This document shows positions 10,308 through 19,198 of a DNA stretch of 64,000 nucleotides, in pieces. The translations under genes and the position numbers were made by a program. Below the pieces are notes generated by a model, which saw only the letters and a program-made list of their open reading frames with translations, ran no database searches and was not told the DNA's origin. Position 1 is the stretch's first letter; each line of letters opens with the position of its first letter. Source of the DNA: CAVXGU01 sp963761615 (lineage in GTDB: Bacteria > Acidobacteriota > Vicinamibacteria > Vicinamibacterales > CAVVIG01); contig CAVXGU010000004.1 in NCBI GenBank assembly GCA_963761615.1, positions 372,001-436,000 of the forward strand, read 5' to 3'.

Positions 10308-11314
10308 AGCCGCTGCCACATCGCCTCCAGCAGCTCGCGGACGCCCGCGCCCGTCGCGCCAGAGATCCTGTAGAGGGGGAGTCCCAGCTCGACCGCGCGC
10401 CGCTCCAGGCCGCCGATCGCGCCGTCGCCGTCGGCCGGATCGGCCGCATCGATCTTGTTGGCCGCGACAATCTGGGGCTTGGCCGCGAGCGGCGCGTCGA
10501 ACAGCTCGAGCTCGCGCCGCACCGTGTCGAGATCCTCGGCGGGGACGCGCCCGGACGCGCCCGAGACGTCCACGATGTGGACCAGCACCTTCGTCCGCTC
10601 GAGGTGCCGAAGGAATTGGTGTCCCAGGCCGTGCCCGCTGTGCGCGCCTTCGATCAGCCCGGGCACGTCCGCCAGCACGAAGCTGCGATCCCGGTCCAGG
10701 CGCACGACGCCCAGGTTGGGTGTGAGCGTGGTGAATGGATAGTCGGCGATCTTCGGCCGGGCGGCGGAGACGTGGGCGATCAACGTGGACTTGCCGGCGT
10801 TGGGGAACCCGACCAGCCCGACATCCGCCAGCAGCTTGAGCTCGAGGCGAAGATCCTTGACCTCGCCGGGCTGGCCCGGCTCGACGCGCCGCGGCGCGCG
10901 ATTGGTCGACGTCGCGAACCGCGCATTGCCCCGCCCGCCGCGGCCCCCCTGCGCGACGCAGACGCGCTGGCCTTCCACCGCGAGGTCCGCGAGCAGCACG
11001 GGCGCGCCGTCCTCGGCCGGCTTCTCGTACACCAGCGTCCCGATCGGGACGTCCAGCACGAGATCGTCGCCATTGGCGCCGGTGCGGTTCGACCCTTGCC
11101 CGTGCTCGCCGCGCCTCGCGGTGAACTCCGGGTGGAACCGGTAGCTGATGAGGGTGTTGGTGTGCGGGCTGGCGACGATGTAGACCGAACCGCCGCGGCC
11201 GCCGTCGCCGCCGCTCGGGCCGCCTCGCGGCACGAACTTCTCGCGGCGGAATGCCAGGCACCCCCGGCCACCGTCGCCGGCGGCGACGTGAATCTCGACT
11301 TCGTCGACGAACAG
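10304..11314 (-). CDS. obg: GTPase Obg (probable CTG start)
   Basis: Obg/CgtA is an essential ribosome-assembly GTPase. Motifs: glycine-rich Obg domain (AAGDGGRGC to RGGRGNARF), G1 GFPNAGKST, G3 DVPGLIEGA, G4 NKID. The conserved N-terminus FVDEVEIHVAAGDGG is encoded upstream of the first canonical start (GTG 11233), and the frame closes at a stop before any ATG, GTG or TTG. The codon directly before FVDEVE is CTG at 11314, and GGAG lies 10 nt before it, inside the end of rpmA. I therefore call CTG 11314 as the start, giving 336 aa. Starting at 11233 would delete half of the Obg domain core. Confidence 0.93.
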   Translation of the reverse strand: MFVDEVEIHVAAGDGGRGCLAFRREKFVPRGGPSGGDGGRGGSVYIVASPHTNTLISYRFHPEFTARRGEHGQGSNRTGANGDDLVLDVPIGTLVYEKPAEDGAPVLLADLAVEGQRVCVAQGGRGGRGNARFATSTNRAPRRVEPGQPGEVKDLRLELKLLADVGLVGFPNAGKSTLIAHVSAARPKIADYPFTTLTPNLGVVRLDRDRSFVLADVPGLIEGAHSGHGLGHQFLRHLERTKVLVHIVDVSGASGRVPAEDLDTVRRELELFDAPLAAKPQIVAANKIDAADPADGDGAIGGLERRAVELGLPLYRISGATGAGVRELLEAMWQRL

Positions 11315-11321
11315 GTGCGCG

Positions 11322-11579
11322 TTACTCCAGCGGAATGACGCTGATCACACGCCCGCGGGCGCCGTGGTCCTCGAACCGGACGCGGCCGGCGGCCGTCGCG
11401 AAGATCGTGTCGTCCTTGCCGCGACCGGCGTTGAGGCCCGGCCGGAAGCGGCGGCCGCGCTGACGCACGATGATCGTGCCGCCGGTGACGATGTTGCCGT
11501 CGTGGGCCTTCACGCCCAGCCGCTGCGAGTTCGAGTCGCGGCCGTTGCGGGAGCTCCCCTGTCCTTTTTTGTGAGCCAT
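11322..11579 (-). CDS. rpmA: 50S ribosomal protein L27
   Basis: The 85-aa protein starts MAHKKGQGSSRNGRDSNSQR and contains RQRGRRFRPG, the L27 signature; no N-terminal propeptide is present. It lies 12 bp after rplU and 7 bp before obg, the usual rplU-rpmA-obg order. Confidence 0.98.
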   Translation of the reverse strand: MAHKKGQGSSRNGRDSNSQRLGVKAHDGNIVTGGTIIVRQRGRRFRPGLNAGRGKDDTIFATAAGRVRFEDHGARGRVISVIPLE

Positions 11580-11591
11580 GACTGCTAATCC

Positions 11592-11906
11592 CTACGTGAC
11601 GATGCCGGTGATGCGCACCCGCGTGTAGGTGGAGCGATGTCCACGGGTCCGGCGCATGCCCTTGCGCCGCTTCTTCTTGAAGACGCGGATCTTCGGCCCG
11701 CGGGCCTCGCCGTCGACGACCGCCTCGACGCGGGCGCCGGCGACGAACGGCGCACCGGCCAGGACCTCGCCGCCGTCCTTCTCGACCAGCAGGACCTGAT
11801 CGAGCGTCAGCGTCGCGCCCGGCTCGCCGGCCGTGCCCTCGAGCAGCACGGTTCCCCCGGGGGTGACCCGGTGCTGCCGGCCGGCCGTCTGGATGATTGC
11901 GTACAT
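11592..11906 (-). CDS. rplU: 50S ribosomal protein L21
   Basis: The 104-aa protein starts MYAIIQTAGRQHRVTPGG, the conserved L21 N-terminus, and ends with the KKKRRKGMRRTRGHR basic tract. ATG 11906 gives the family start; another ATG lies three codons upstream at 11915. It is the first gene of the rplU-rpmA-obg-nadD-rsfS-comF operon. Confidence 0.97.
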   Translation of the reverse strand: MYAIIQTAGRQHRVTPGGTVLLEGTAGEPGATLTLDQVLLVEKDGGEVLAGAPFVAGARVEAVVDGEARGPKIRVFKKKRRKGMRRTRGHRSTYTRVRITGIVT

Positions 11907-11987
11907 GATCGCCACCTGTGCAAAGGAACTAGTGTAGCGTCGCCCGCCCCGGCTGTAAAGGACGCGGTCGCCCGGGACCGCCGGCGC

Positions 11988-12794
11988 CTATTCGAGCAGG
12001 ATCCGCGTGCCGCGGACCTTCTGGCTGCTGAGGGCGCTCAGGAAGTTGGGGACGACGCGGTCCATGAGCTCGAAGTACGAAGAGAGCGCGGGCGTGTTGG
12101 TCTGCGCGTTGTAGAGGACTTCCTCGTGATAGGTCTCCGAGTACATCGTCGTCCCGGTGCGCCCGTCGATGAAGATGAACTTCGGCGCCAGGACGAAGCC
12201 CTTGCGCTCCTCGAACTCCCGGGTCGGGACGACGCTGCGCCGGCCGAAGGCGTCGAAGACCTCGGTCTCGCGCTGCACGTAGCCGGAGCGGTCGTTCGGC
12301 ACGAAGAGCACCGTGCCGGTCACGATCAGCGGGTTCTGGAACTCTTCGCCGAGCTTCTTCCAGTAGGCGACGTTGGCGAAGAGCCGCGCGTACGAGTCGA
12401 GATCCTTCTCGCTGTGGATCTTCTCGGGCAGCGGGGTGCGATCGGCGTCGGCGGGCGTGCCGGCGTTCGCCTCGGCGTTCTGCTGGCGCGCGACCGCCTC
12501 CAGGTCGAGGACGTCGGCGTCGATGACGCGGAGCGACGACTTCGTGCGCAACTGGCTGCGCAGCAGCCGGACCGTCTCCTGATTGGTGTCGACGTCCTCG
12601 TCGCCCCCGGCGACGAAGCCCGCGATCAGGACGCGCTGGAACGGCGACGTGTCGAGCTTCGCCTTGATCGGCGTCTCGATCGGGATCTCGAACATCGACG
12701 GCCCGCAGCCGGCGACGACGAGCGCGGCAAGCGCCACGGCGCCCCAGAGCCGCGCGCTAGGAGTGATCCCGATCCCTGGCCGCCGCGCGCTCAT
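11988..12794 (-). CDS. Lipoprotein of unknown function
   Basis: The protein has 268 aa with a lipoprotein signal: hydrophobic stretch LWGAVALAALVVAGC and lipid-acceptor Cys30. The mature part contains segments such as FQRVLIAGFVAGGDEDVDTNQETVR and NPLIVTGTVLFVPN, which recall periplasmic proteins of the CsgG/TolB-like nucleotide-free fold, but I cannot assign a family. ATG 12794 lies inside the upstream TPR gene, overlapping it by 38 nt, so the two are coupled. It probably anchors in the outer or inner membrane. Confidence 0.82.
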   Translation of the reverse strand: MSARRPGIGITPSARLWGAVALAALVVAGCGPSMFEIPIETPIKAKLDTSPFQRVLIAGFVAGGDEDVDTNQETVRLLRSQLRTKSSLRVIDADVLDLEAVARQQNAEANAGTPADADRTPLPEKIHSEKDLDSYARLFANVAYWKKLGEEFQNPLIVTGTVLFVPNDRSGYVQRETEVFDAFGRRSVVPTREFEERKGFVLAPKFIFIDGRTGTTMYSETYHEEVLYNAQTNTPALSSYFELMDRVVPNFLSALSSQKVRGTRILLE

Positions 12795-13116
12795 TGATTT
12801 CCTTGAACAGGTCGTAGTTCTGTTTGATTTGCTCGTTGCCCGGGTCGAGTTTGAGCGCCTTCTCGTAGGCCTGCCGCGCCTGGTCCAGATTGCCTTCGTG
12901 CTCGTACGCCACGGCGAGGTCGTTGTAGGCCTGGGCGTAGGTGGGATCGATCGCGACCGCGCGCTCCCATCGGTAGATGGCCTCGCGCCACAACCCCTTC
13001 TGCGCGACGCTGATGCCGAAGGCGACCTGTTCGCGGGCGTCCTTCCGCGCGTCGGCGAGCGCCGGCGTCGCCAGGAGCAGGACCGCCAGCGACAGCGCGG
13101 ATAACCGCAGAAACAT
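12757..13116 (-). CDS. Exported TPR-repeat protein
   Basis: The 119-aa protein starts with a signal peptide (MFLRLSALSLAVLLLATPALA, cleavage after ALA). The rest forms about two tetratricopeptide repeats: WREAIYRWERAVAIDPTYAQ and LDQARQAYEKALKLDPGNEQ. Its 3' end overlaps the start of the lipoprotein gene, so the two probably act together at the cell envelope. It is read from a TTGAAA/TATAGT promoter whose start point would lie only about 7 nt before the ATG. Confidence 0.85.
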   Translation of the reverse strand: MFLRLSALSLAVLLLATPALADARKDAREQVAFGISVAQKGLWREAIYRWERAVAIDPTYAQAYNDLAVAYEHEGNLDQARQAYEKALKLDPGNEQIKQNYDLFKEINERAAARDRDHS

Positions 13117-13129
13117 GTGGTGTGAACCA

Positions 13130-13159
13130 ACTATAGCGAGTCGACTTCGCGACTTTCAA
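13130..13159 (-). promoter_or_regulatory. Promoter of TPR-lipoprotein operon
   Basis: On the minus strand TTGAAA (13159-13154), an 18-nt spacer and TATAGT (13135-13130) match the sigma-70 consensus at 5 of 6 bases each. The ATG of the TPR gene is 13 nt after the -10 box. Confidence 0.6.
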
Positions 13160-13204
13160 GGCTCTTCGCCCGGTTCGGACCCCGGACGCGGGAAGACGGG
13201 ACCG

Positions 13205-13210
13205 TATAAT
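13205..13210 (+). promoter_or_regulatory. -10 box of dprA
   Basis: A perfect TATAAT in GC-rich DNA, 79 nt before the dprA ATG. No convincing -35 box is seen at 16-18 nt upstream. It is divergent from the TPR promoter 70 bp away. Confidence 0.5.
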
Positions 13211-13289
13211 AGATGAGAGGTCGGGCTTCCGTTCTCGCCACGGTCGCCGCGCTCGCGGGTGCGCCGACGGCCGCGGAACGCGAGGCTGT

Positions 13290-14339
13290 ATGCTCGACCT
13301 GCCCGAGCTCGTCGCCCTGTCCCTGTCGCCGCCGTCGTGGTGGCGCCCCGCCCACGATCTTCTTCGCGCCGGTGAACCGCCGGCGATGGTTCTCTCTCGC
13401 CTCGCACGCGACTTCGGCTCGTCCGCCGGAGCGCCGACGGCGGCCGACGGCACGGCGGCCCTGACGCGCGGTGCCGTGCGCGGCGTGTCGGCCGTCGGGT
13501 GGAGCGACCCGGCGTACCCGCCCGCGCTCGCCGCGATCCCGGACCCGCCGTTCGTGCTCTGGATCCGCGGGCGGCTGGACGTGCTCGCCCGGCCGGCCGT
13601 CGCCCTCGTCGGATCACGCGCGGCTTCCGAACACGCCCTGGCGGTGGCCCGGCGTCTCGGCGCGGACCTGGCCGAGGCCGGGCTGACGATCGTGAGCGGC
13701 CTCGCGCGCGGCGTGGACCGGGCGGCGCACCAGGGCGCCCTCGAAGCGGAGGGCACCACGGTCGCCGTCTTCGGTTCGGGCGTCGACATCGTCTATCCGC
13801 GGGAGCACGCTGGCCTCGCGCGCGAGATCGAGCCGAGGGGCGCGCTGCTGAGCGAGCTCGTGCCGGGTACGCCGCCGCTCGCTCACTTCTTCCCGCGGCG
13901 CAACCGGATCATCAGCGGGCTCTCGCGGGCGGTCGTCGTCGTCGAGGCGGGCGAGAAGAGCGGGTCGCTCATCACGGCGCGCGCGGCGCTCGAACAGGGA
14001 CGCGACGTGCTGGCCGTGCCGGGGCCGGTGCTGGGGGGCCGCAACCGCGGCGCGCACGCGCTGCTGCGCGACGGCGCCCGGATCGTCGAGTGTGCGGCGG
14101 ACGTGCTCGAGGAGCTCGGACTGCCGGCCCCGGACGGGTCCGGGCGAGCGGGCGGGTCCCCGTCCGACCCGGTCCTGGCCTGTCTGGCCCCGGGCGAGGC
14201 GTGCGATCTCGACGCCATCGCCGATCGATCGGGGCTGTCGACGGCGCGATTGCTGCCCCGGTTGCTGGCGCTCGAGCTCGCAGGCGCGATCCGGCGCGCC
14301 GGGGGCGGCCGATTCGTGCGGGTTGACAGCTCGTGTTAG
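13290..14339 (+). CDS. dprA: DNA-processing protein DprA
   Basis: DprA loads RecA on incoming single-stranded DNA during transformation. The 349-aa protein has the Rossmann-like core (VALVGSRAASEHAL, IVSGLARGVDRAAHQGAL, FFPRRNRIISGLS, KSGSLITARAALEQGR) at about 105-290 and a C-terminal winged helix (CDLDAIADRSGLSTARLLPRLLALEL). The N-terminal part is a short helical domain. With comF nearby, it supports natural competence being encoded in this genome. topA follows 12 bp downstream, a common pairing. Confidence 0.95.
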   Translation: MLDLPELVALSLSPPSWWRPAHDLLRAGEPPAMVLSRLARDFGSSAGAPTAADGTAALTRGAVRGVSAVGWSDPAYPPALAAIPDPPFVLWIRGRLDVLARPAVALVGSRAASEHALAVARRLGADLAEAGLTIVSGLARGVDRAAHQGALEAEGTTVAVFGSGVDIVYPREHAGLAREIEPRGALLSELVPGTPPLAHFFPRRNRIISGLSRAVVVVEAGEKSGSLITARAALEQGRDVLAVPGPVLGGRNRGAHALLRDGARIVECAADVLEELGLPAPDGSGRAGGSPSDPVLACLAPGEACDLDAIADRSGLSTARLLPRLLALELAGAIRRAGGGRFVRVDSSC

Positions 14340-14351
14340 GGTGAAAGAGAG

Positions 14352-16787
14352 ATGGCAAAGGCGCTGGTCGTGGTGGAGTCGCCGGCGAAGGCGAAGACCA
14401 TCAACAAGTATCTCGGCAAGGACTACAAGGTCGTGGCGTCGATGGGCCACATCCGCGACCTGCCGAAAAGCAAGCTCGGGGTCGAGGTCGACAACGACTT
14501 CGCGGAGGAGTACGAGTCCATCCCGACGCGGAAGAAGGTCATCAAGGAGCTCAAGGACGCCGCGAAGGGCGCGACGGAAATCTACGTCGCGACCGACCCG
14601 GACCGCGAAGGCGAGGCGATCGGCTGGCACCTGGCGAAGGAGCTCGGGGGCAAGAACCGGAAGATCCACCGCCTCATGTTCAACGAGATCACGAAGAAGG
14701 CGGTCCAGGAAGCGTTCAAGCATCCCAAGGAGATCGACGAGCGGATGGTCGACGCCCAGCGCGCGCGGCGCGTGCTCGATCGGCTGGTGGGCTACAAGAT
14801 CAGCCCGCTGCTGTGGGACAAGGTCCGCCGCGGCCTGAGCGCCGGCCGCGTGCAGTCCGTCGCCCTGCGCCTGGTCTGCGACCGCGAGGCCGAGATCGAG
14901 AAGTTCGTCCCGGAGGAGTACTGGCACGTCTTCGCGCGCCTGGCCGGGCCGCAGCCGCCGGAGTTCGACGCCAAGCTGCTCAAGAAGGGCGGCGAGACGA
15001 TCAAGGTCGCCAACGAGAGCGAGTCGAAGGCCGTGCTCGCCGACCTGGAGCGCGCCGAGTGGCGGGTCGCGTCCGTGTCGGTCAAGGAGCGCAAGCGCCA
15101 CGCCGCGCCGCCGTTCATCACGAGCAAACTGCAGCAGACCGCGCGGTTCCCGGTGAAGAAGACGATGATGCTCGCCCAGCAGCTCTACGAGGGAATCGAG
15201 CTGCCGGGCCTGGGCGTCGACGGCCCGATCGGGCTCATCACCTACATGCGCACCGACTCGGTGCGGGTGGCCGACGAGGCGCTCACCGCGGTGCGCGAGC
15301 ACATCGCGAAGGCGTTCGGCGACGACTATCTCCCCGAGAAGGCCAACTTCTACAAGTCGAAGGCGGACGCGCAGGATGCGCACGAAGCCATCCGTCCGAC
15401 CTCGATGCAGTACGACCCCGAGACGGTGAAGCCGTACCTCACGCCGGATCAGTACTCGCTCTACCGCCTCATCTGGAACCGGTTCGTCGCGTCGCAGATG
15501 ACGCCCGCGACCTTCGACGAGACCATCGTCGACGTGGCCGCCGGCGGCTACGTGTTCCGCGTGAAGGGCACGGTGCCGAAGTTCGCCGGCTGGATGGCCA
15601 CCTACGGGCTGACGCCGGGCGAGTCGTCCGAGAAGGAGAAGGACGGAGACGAGGAGGACTCGGCGTCCGGCGTGCTGCCGCCGCTCGCCGAAGGGGACCG
15701 GCTGGAGCTCAAGGCGCTGCGACCCGAGCAGAAGTTCACCCAGCCGCCGCCGCGGTTCACCGAGGCGACGCTCGTCAAGGAGCTCGAGGAGAACGGCATC
15801 GGGCGGCCGAGCACGTACGCCGCGATCATCGGCGTGCTGCAGGATCGCGACTACGTGAACCGGATCGACGGCAAGTTCAAGCCGACCTCGCTCGGACGGA
15901 TCATCACCGATCTGCTCACCAAGAGCTTCAACGACATTCTCGACGTGGAGTACACGCGCACTCTCGAGGACGGCCTGGATCGGATCGAGCAGGGGAAGAC
16001 CGGCTACGTCGAGACCCTGGCCGAGTTCTACACGAAGTTCAACAAGGACCTGACGCGCGCCGACAAGGAGATGCAGAACCTCAAGGAGGGCATCAAGACC
16101 GACGAGGTCTGCGAGCGGTGCGGATCGCCGATGCTCATCAAGGTCGGCAAGTTCGGCCCGTTCCTCGCCTGCAGCGCCTACCCGGAGTGCACCAACACCC
16201 GCGAGCTCGAGAAGAGCGAGCCCGAGGGCGAGGCCGGCGAGGAGGAGATCGAGCCCTGCGAGAACTGCGGCCGGCCGATGGTGGTCAAGCGCGGGCGCTT
16301 CGGCCAGTTCCTCGCCTGCTCCGGGTACCCCGAGTGCAAGACCACCCGGAAGCTGATCGCGACCAGGCAGGGCGGGCTGAAGGCGGCCAAGCCCGACCAG
16401 ATCCTCGAGGAGAAGTGCCCGCGGTGCGGCAGCCACCTCGTGATCAAGCAGGGGCGGTTCGGCGAGTTCACCGCGTGCACGAACTATCCGACGTGCCGCT
16501 ACATCAAGCACAAGACGATCGGCGTGAAGTGTCCCAAGGACGGCGACAAGGGCGGCGAGATCGTCGAGCGCAAGTCGAAGCGGGGGAAGCTGTTCTTCGG
16601 CTGCTCGAACTATCCCGACTGCGACTTCGTCAGCTGGAACCGACCCGTGCCGGAGCCCTGTCCCAAGTGCGGCGCGCCCTTCCTCGTCGAGAAGATCACG
16701 AAGAAGCACGGCCGGCAGCTCCTCTGCCAGAACGAGACATGCGACTACTCGCGGCAGGAAGAGCTGGTCGAGACCGTCTCGGTCTGA
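14352..16787 (+). CDS. topA: DNA topoisomerase I
   Basis: Type IA topoisomerase that removes negative supercoils. The Toprim domain starts ALVVVESPAKAKTI and has DPDREGEAIGWH; the catalytic tyrosine is Tyr298 in ITYMRTDS. After residue ~590 come five zinc-ribbon modules, each beginning CxxC (CERC, CENC, CPRC, then CPKD with one Cys missing, and CPKC). The 811-aa length is normal for a form with several ribbons. ATG 14352 follows AAAGAGAG. It overlaps nothing and is probably co-transcribed with dprA. Confidence 0.97.
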   Translation: MAKALVVVESPAKAKTINKYLGKDYKVVASMGHIRDLPKSKLGVEVDNDFAEEYESIPTRKKVIKELKDAAKGATEIYVATDPDREGEAIGWHLAKELGGKNRKIHRLMFNEITKKAVQEAFKHPKEIDERMVDAQRARRVLDRLVGYKISPLLWDKVRRGLSAGRVQSVALRLVCDREAEIEKFVPEEYWHVFARLAGPQPPEFDAKLLKKGGETIKVANESESKAVLADLERAEWRVASVSVKERKRHAAPPFITSKLQQTARFPVKKTMMLAQQLYEGIELPGLGVDGPIGLITYMRTDSVRVADEALTAVREHIAKAFGDDYLPEKANFYKSKADAQDAHEAIRPTSMQYDPETVKPYLTPDQYSLYRLIWNRFVASQMTPATFDETIVDVAAGGYVFRVKGTVPKFAGWMATYGLTPGESSEKEKDGDEEDSASGVLPPLAEGDRLELKALRPEQKFTQPPPRFTEATLVKELEENGIGRPSTYAAIIGVLQDRDYVNRIDGKFKPTSLGRIITDLLTKSFNDILDVEYTRTLEDGLDRIEQGKTGYVETLAEFYTKFNKDLTRADKEMQNLKEGIKTDEVCERCGSPMLIKVGKFGPFLACSAYPECTNTRELEKSEPEGEAGEEEIEPCENCGRPMVVKRGRFGQFLACSGYPECKTTRKLIATRQGGLKAAKPDQILEEKCPRCGSHLVIKQGRFGEFTACTNYPTCRYIKHKTIGVKCPKDGDKGGEIVERKSKRGKLFFGCSNYPDCDFVSWNRPVPEPCPKCGAPFLVEKITKKHGRQLLCQNETCDYSRQEELVETVSV

Positions 16788-16800
16788 GCCTCGAGCACCC

Positions 16801-16864
16801 GGGAACTCCGAGAACCCCGGGAACCCCGAGAACCCGGAGAACCCGGAGAACCCCGAGAACCCGG
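16801..16864. repeat. Short tandem 8-10-nt repeat between topA and trmFO
   Basis: About seven units of a GAGAACCCC/GGGAACCCC-like motif run head to tail up to 2 nt before the trmFO ATG. The array supplies the purine-rich GGAG sequence in the ribosome-binding region. The unit length varies between 8 and 10 nt. On the opposite strand it reads as repeated Gly-Phe-Ser, which is only a shadow frame. Confidence 0.8.
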
Positions 16865-16866
16865 AC

Positions 16867-18234
16867 ATGATCACCATCGTCGGCGGCGGACTCGCGGGAT
16901 CGGAAGCCGCGTGGCAGGCCGCCGAGCGCGGCGCGGCCGTGACGCTGCACGAAATGCGTCCGGATCGCCCGACCGCGGTCCACAAGACCGACCGGCTGGC
17001 CGAACTGGTGTGCAGCAATTCGTTCCGCGGCGACAAGCTGGACAACGCGGTCGGCCTGCTGAAGGCGGAAATGCGCCGCCTCGGATCCCTCGTGATGCGA
17101 TGCGCCGAGTCGAGCCGCGTGCCGGCCGGGGCGGCGCTCGCCGTCGATCGGGAGCGCTTTGCCGCGCTCGTCACGCACGCGGTCTCGACGCATCCGCTCG
17201 TCACCGTCGTTCGCGGGGAAGTGCCGGCGGTGCCGCCCGCGACCCCGCGCGACCCCGTCGTCCTGGCCACCGGGCCGCTCACGGCCGACGCGCTGGCGGC
17301 CGACCTCGCCCGGCTCGTGGGACAGGATGCGCTCTACTTCTACGACGCGATCAGCCCCATCGTGCTGGCCGAGACGATCGACAGGGACCGCGTGTTCCGC
17401 GCCTCTCGCTGGAACCGGAGCCTCGCTCCGGATGGCGCGGCGTGCGGAGACGACGGGCAGGGCGACTACCTGAACTGCCCGCTCACGAAGGCGGAATACG
17501 AGCGCTTCTACGAGGCGTTGACGGGTGCGGAGTCGGCGACCGTCCACGACTTCGACAAGGAGCGTTTCTTCGAGGGGTGTCTGCCGATCGAGGTCATGGC
17601 GCACCGCGGCGTCGACACGCTCCGATTCGGGCCGATGAAGCCGGTCGGTCTCGTCGACCCCGCGACCGGGCGACAGCCGTACGCCGCCGTCCAGCTCCGC
17701 CAGGACACCCTGGCGGGCGATCACTATTCGCTGGTGGGATTCCAGACGCAGCTCAAGTGGGGCGAGCAGGCGCGCGTCCTCAGGCTCATCCCGGGACTCG
17801 AGCGCGCCGAGTTCGTCCGCTACGGCATGGTGCACCGGAACACCTACGTGAACGGCCCGCGGGTTCTCGCGCCGACCGGGCAGCTGCGCCAGCGACCGGC
17901 CGTCTTTCTCGCCGGCCAGATGTCGGGCGTCGAGGGCTACGTGGAGTCGGCGGCGTCCGGGCTCCTCGCCGGGCTGAACGCCGCGGCGCTCGCCGCCGGG
18001 GAGCCGCTCTCGGTGCCGCCGAGGACGACCGCGATCGGCGCGCTCGCGTACTACGTGTCGCACGCCGACGGCGCGCACTACGATCCGTCGAACATCACGT
18101 TCGGGATCATGGAGCCGCTCGTGCCGCAGCCCAGGGAGCGCGCGGCGCGCAAGCGGGCGCTGGCCGACCGCGCGCTGGCCGATCTGGAGGGCTGGCTGGC
18201 GGCGCGTTCCCGGCCCGCCGCCGCGGGCCGCTGA
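16867..18234 (+). CDS. trmFO: Methylenetetrahydrofolate--tRNA-(uracil-5-)-methyltransferase
   Basis: TrmFO makes 5-methyluridine at position 54 of tRNAs, using methylene-THF and FAD. The FAD-binding start is ITIVGGGLAGSEAAW; the family signatures LVCSNSFRGD (residues ~56-65), YFYDAISPIV, GQMSGVEGYVESAASGL and NITFGI are all present. The 455-aa length is typical. The stop overlaps the xerC start as TGATG. trmFO next to topA, xer and dprA is a common arrangement. Confidence 0.97.
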   Translation: MITIVGGGLAGSEAAWQAAERGAAVTLHEMRPDRPTAVHKTDRLAELVCSNSFRGDKLDNAVGLLKAEMRRLGSLVMRCAESSRVPAGAALAVDRERFAALVTHAVSTHPLVTVVRGEVPAVPPATPRDPVVLATGPLTADALAADLARLVGQDALYFYDAISPIVLAETIDRDRVFRASRWNRSLAPDGAACGDDGQGDYLNCPLTKAEYERFYEALTGAESATVHDFDKERFFEGCLPIEVMAHRGVDTLRFGPMKPVGLVDPATGRQPYAAVQLRQDTLAGDHYSLVGFQTQLKWGEQARVLRLIPGLERAEFVRYGMVHRNTYVNGPRVLAPTGQLRQRPAVFLAGQMSGVEGYVESAASGLLAGLNAAALAAGEPLSVPPRTTAIGALAYYVSHADGAHYDPSNITFGIMEPLVPQPRERAARKRALADRALADLEGWLAARSRPAAAGR

Positions 18235-19184
18235 TGCGCGCCGCTCGCACGACCCTGCCGGATCACCTCAAGGCCTTTCTCGCCTGGCTGCGGCTCAACC
18301 GCAACGCCTCGCCCCACACGGTCCGCGCCTACGACGGCGACATCTCGCAGTTCCTCAGCCACGTGGCCGGACAGGCCGGCGTGGCGCGAACCGCGTTGAC
18401 CGCCGAGGCGCTCGATCGCGGCGCGATCCGCGGGTTCCTGTCCGTGCTGTACGCCGGGGGACAGTCGAAGGCGACGGCGGCGCGCAAGCTGGCGGCGGTC
18501 CGGTCGTTCCTCCGCTACCTGCGGCGGGAGGGTCTGCTCGAAGGCGATCCGGGCGGCCTCGTCGCGACGCCGAAGCGCGAGGTCCGGATGCCCGCGCACC
18601 TGTCGGAGGCGGAGATGACCGCCCTGATCGAGGCGGCCTCGATCGACACGCCGCTCGGGCGGCGCGACCGTGCGATTCTGGAGGTCTTCTACGCCTCTGG
18701 ACTCCGGCTGAGCGAGCTCGCCGGTCTGAACCTGGAGGACCTGAACCTGAGCGCGCGCATGGTGCGGGTCGTCGGCAAGGGCGGCAAGCCGAGGCTGGTG
18801 CCGTTCAACAGGGCGTCGGCGTCGGCCCTCGCCGCGTACCTGAAGGATCGCGAGTCCATCGTGCGGTCGGCCGACACGGGCGTGCGGCGTGGCGCGCCGG
18901 CCCGCGAGCCGGTGTTCGTGAATTATCGTGGCGGCCGCCTGACCCCCCGCGGCATCGACCGCGTGGTGCGCCGGTACGTGGCCGCCTGCGGCGCGCGCAT
19001 CGGCGTGAGCCCGCACGCGCTCCGGCACTCCTTCGCGACGCACCTGCTCCAGCGGGGCGCCGACCTGCGCGCGATCCAGGAGCTCCTCGGGCACGCGCAG
19101 TTGTCGACGACGCAACGCTACACCCACGTCAACGCGGCGCAGCTCCTCGACGTCTACCGCCGGAGCCACCCCCGGGCGCGCTGA
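18234..19184 (+). CDS. xerC: Tyrosine recombinase XerC/XerD
   Basis: This 316-aa recombinase resolves chromosome dimers at dif. The N-terminal SAM-like domain (FLAWLRLNRNASPHTVRAY) is followed by the catalytic domain with Arg in ASGLRLSEL, Lys in VVGKGGKPR, His-x-x-Arg in HALRHSFATH, His in LLGHAQLST and the nucleophile Tyr in TQRYTHVN. All six catalytic positions are present. The position after trmFO favours the XerC name, but XerD cannot be excluded. It is translationally coupled to trmFO. Confidence 0.93.
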   Translation: MRAARTTLPDHLKAFLAWLRLNRNASPHTVRAYDGDISQFLSHVAGQAGVARTALTAEALDRGAIRGFLSVLYAGGQSKATAARKLAAVRSFLRYLRREGLLEGDPGGLVATPKREVRMPAHLSEAEMTALIEAASIDTPLGRRDRAILEVFYASGLRLSELAGLNLEDLNLSARMVRVVGKGGKPRLVPFNRASASALAAYLKDRESIVRSADTGVRRGAPAREPVFVNYRGGRLTPRGIDRVVRRYVAACGARIGVSPHALRHSFATHLLQRGADLRAIQELLGHAQLSTTQRYTHVNAAQLLDVYRRSHPRAR

Positions 19185-19198
19185 GCGCGGCTACCGCG

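Noticed and set aside
13213..13464. Small plus-strand ORF right after TATAAT
   Set aside because: It starts within the expected transcription start and overlaps dprA in another frame; Cys/Arg/Pro-rich text without domains.
13614..17282. Minus-strand open frame (~1222 codons) with Gly-Phe-Ser repeats
   Set aside because: It is antisense to dprA and topA; the Gly-Phe-Ser stretch comes from the GAGAACCCC repeat.
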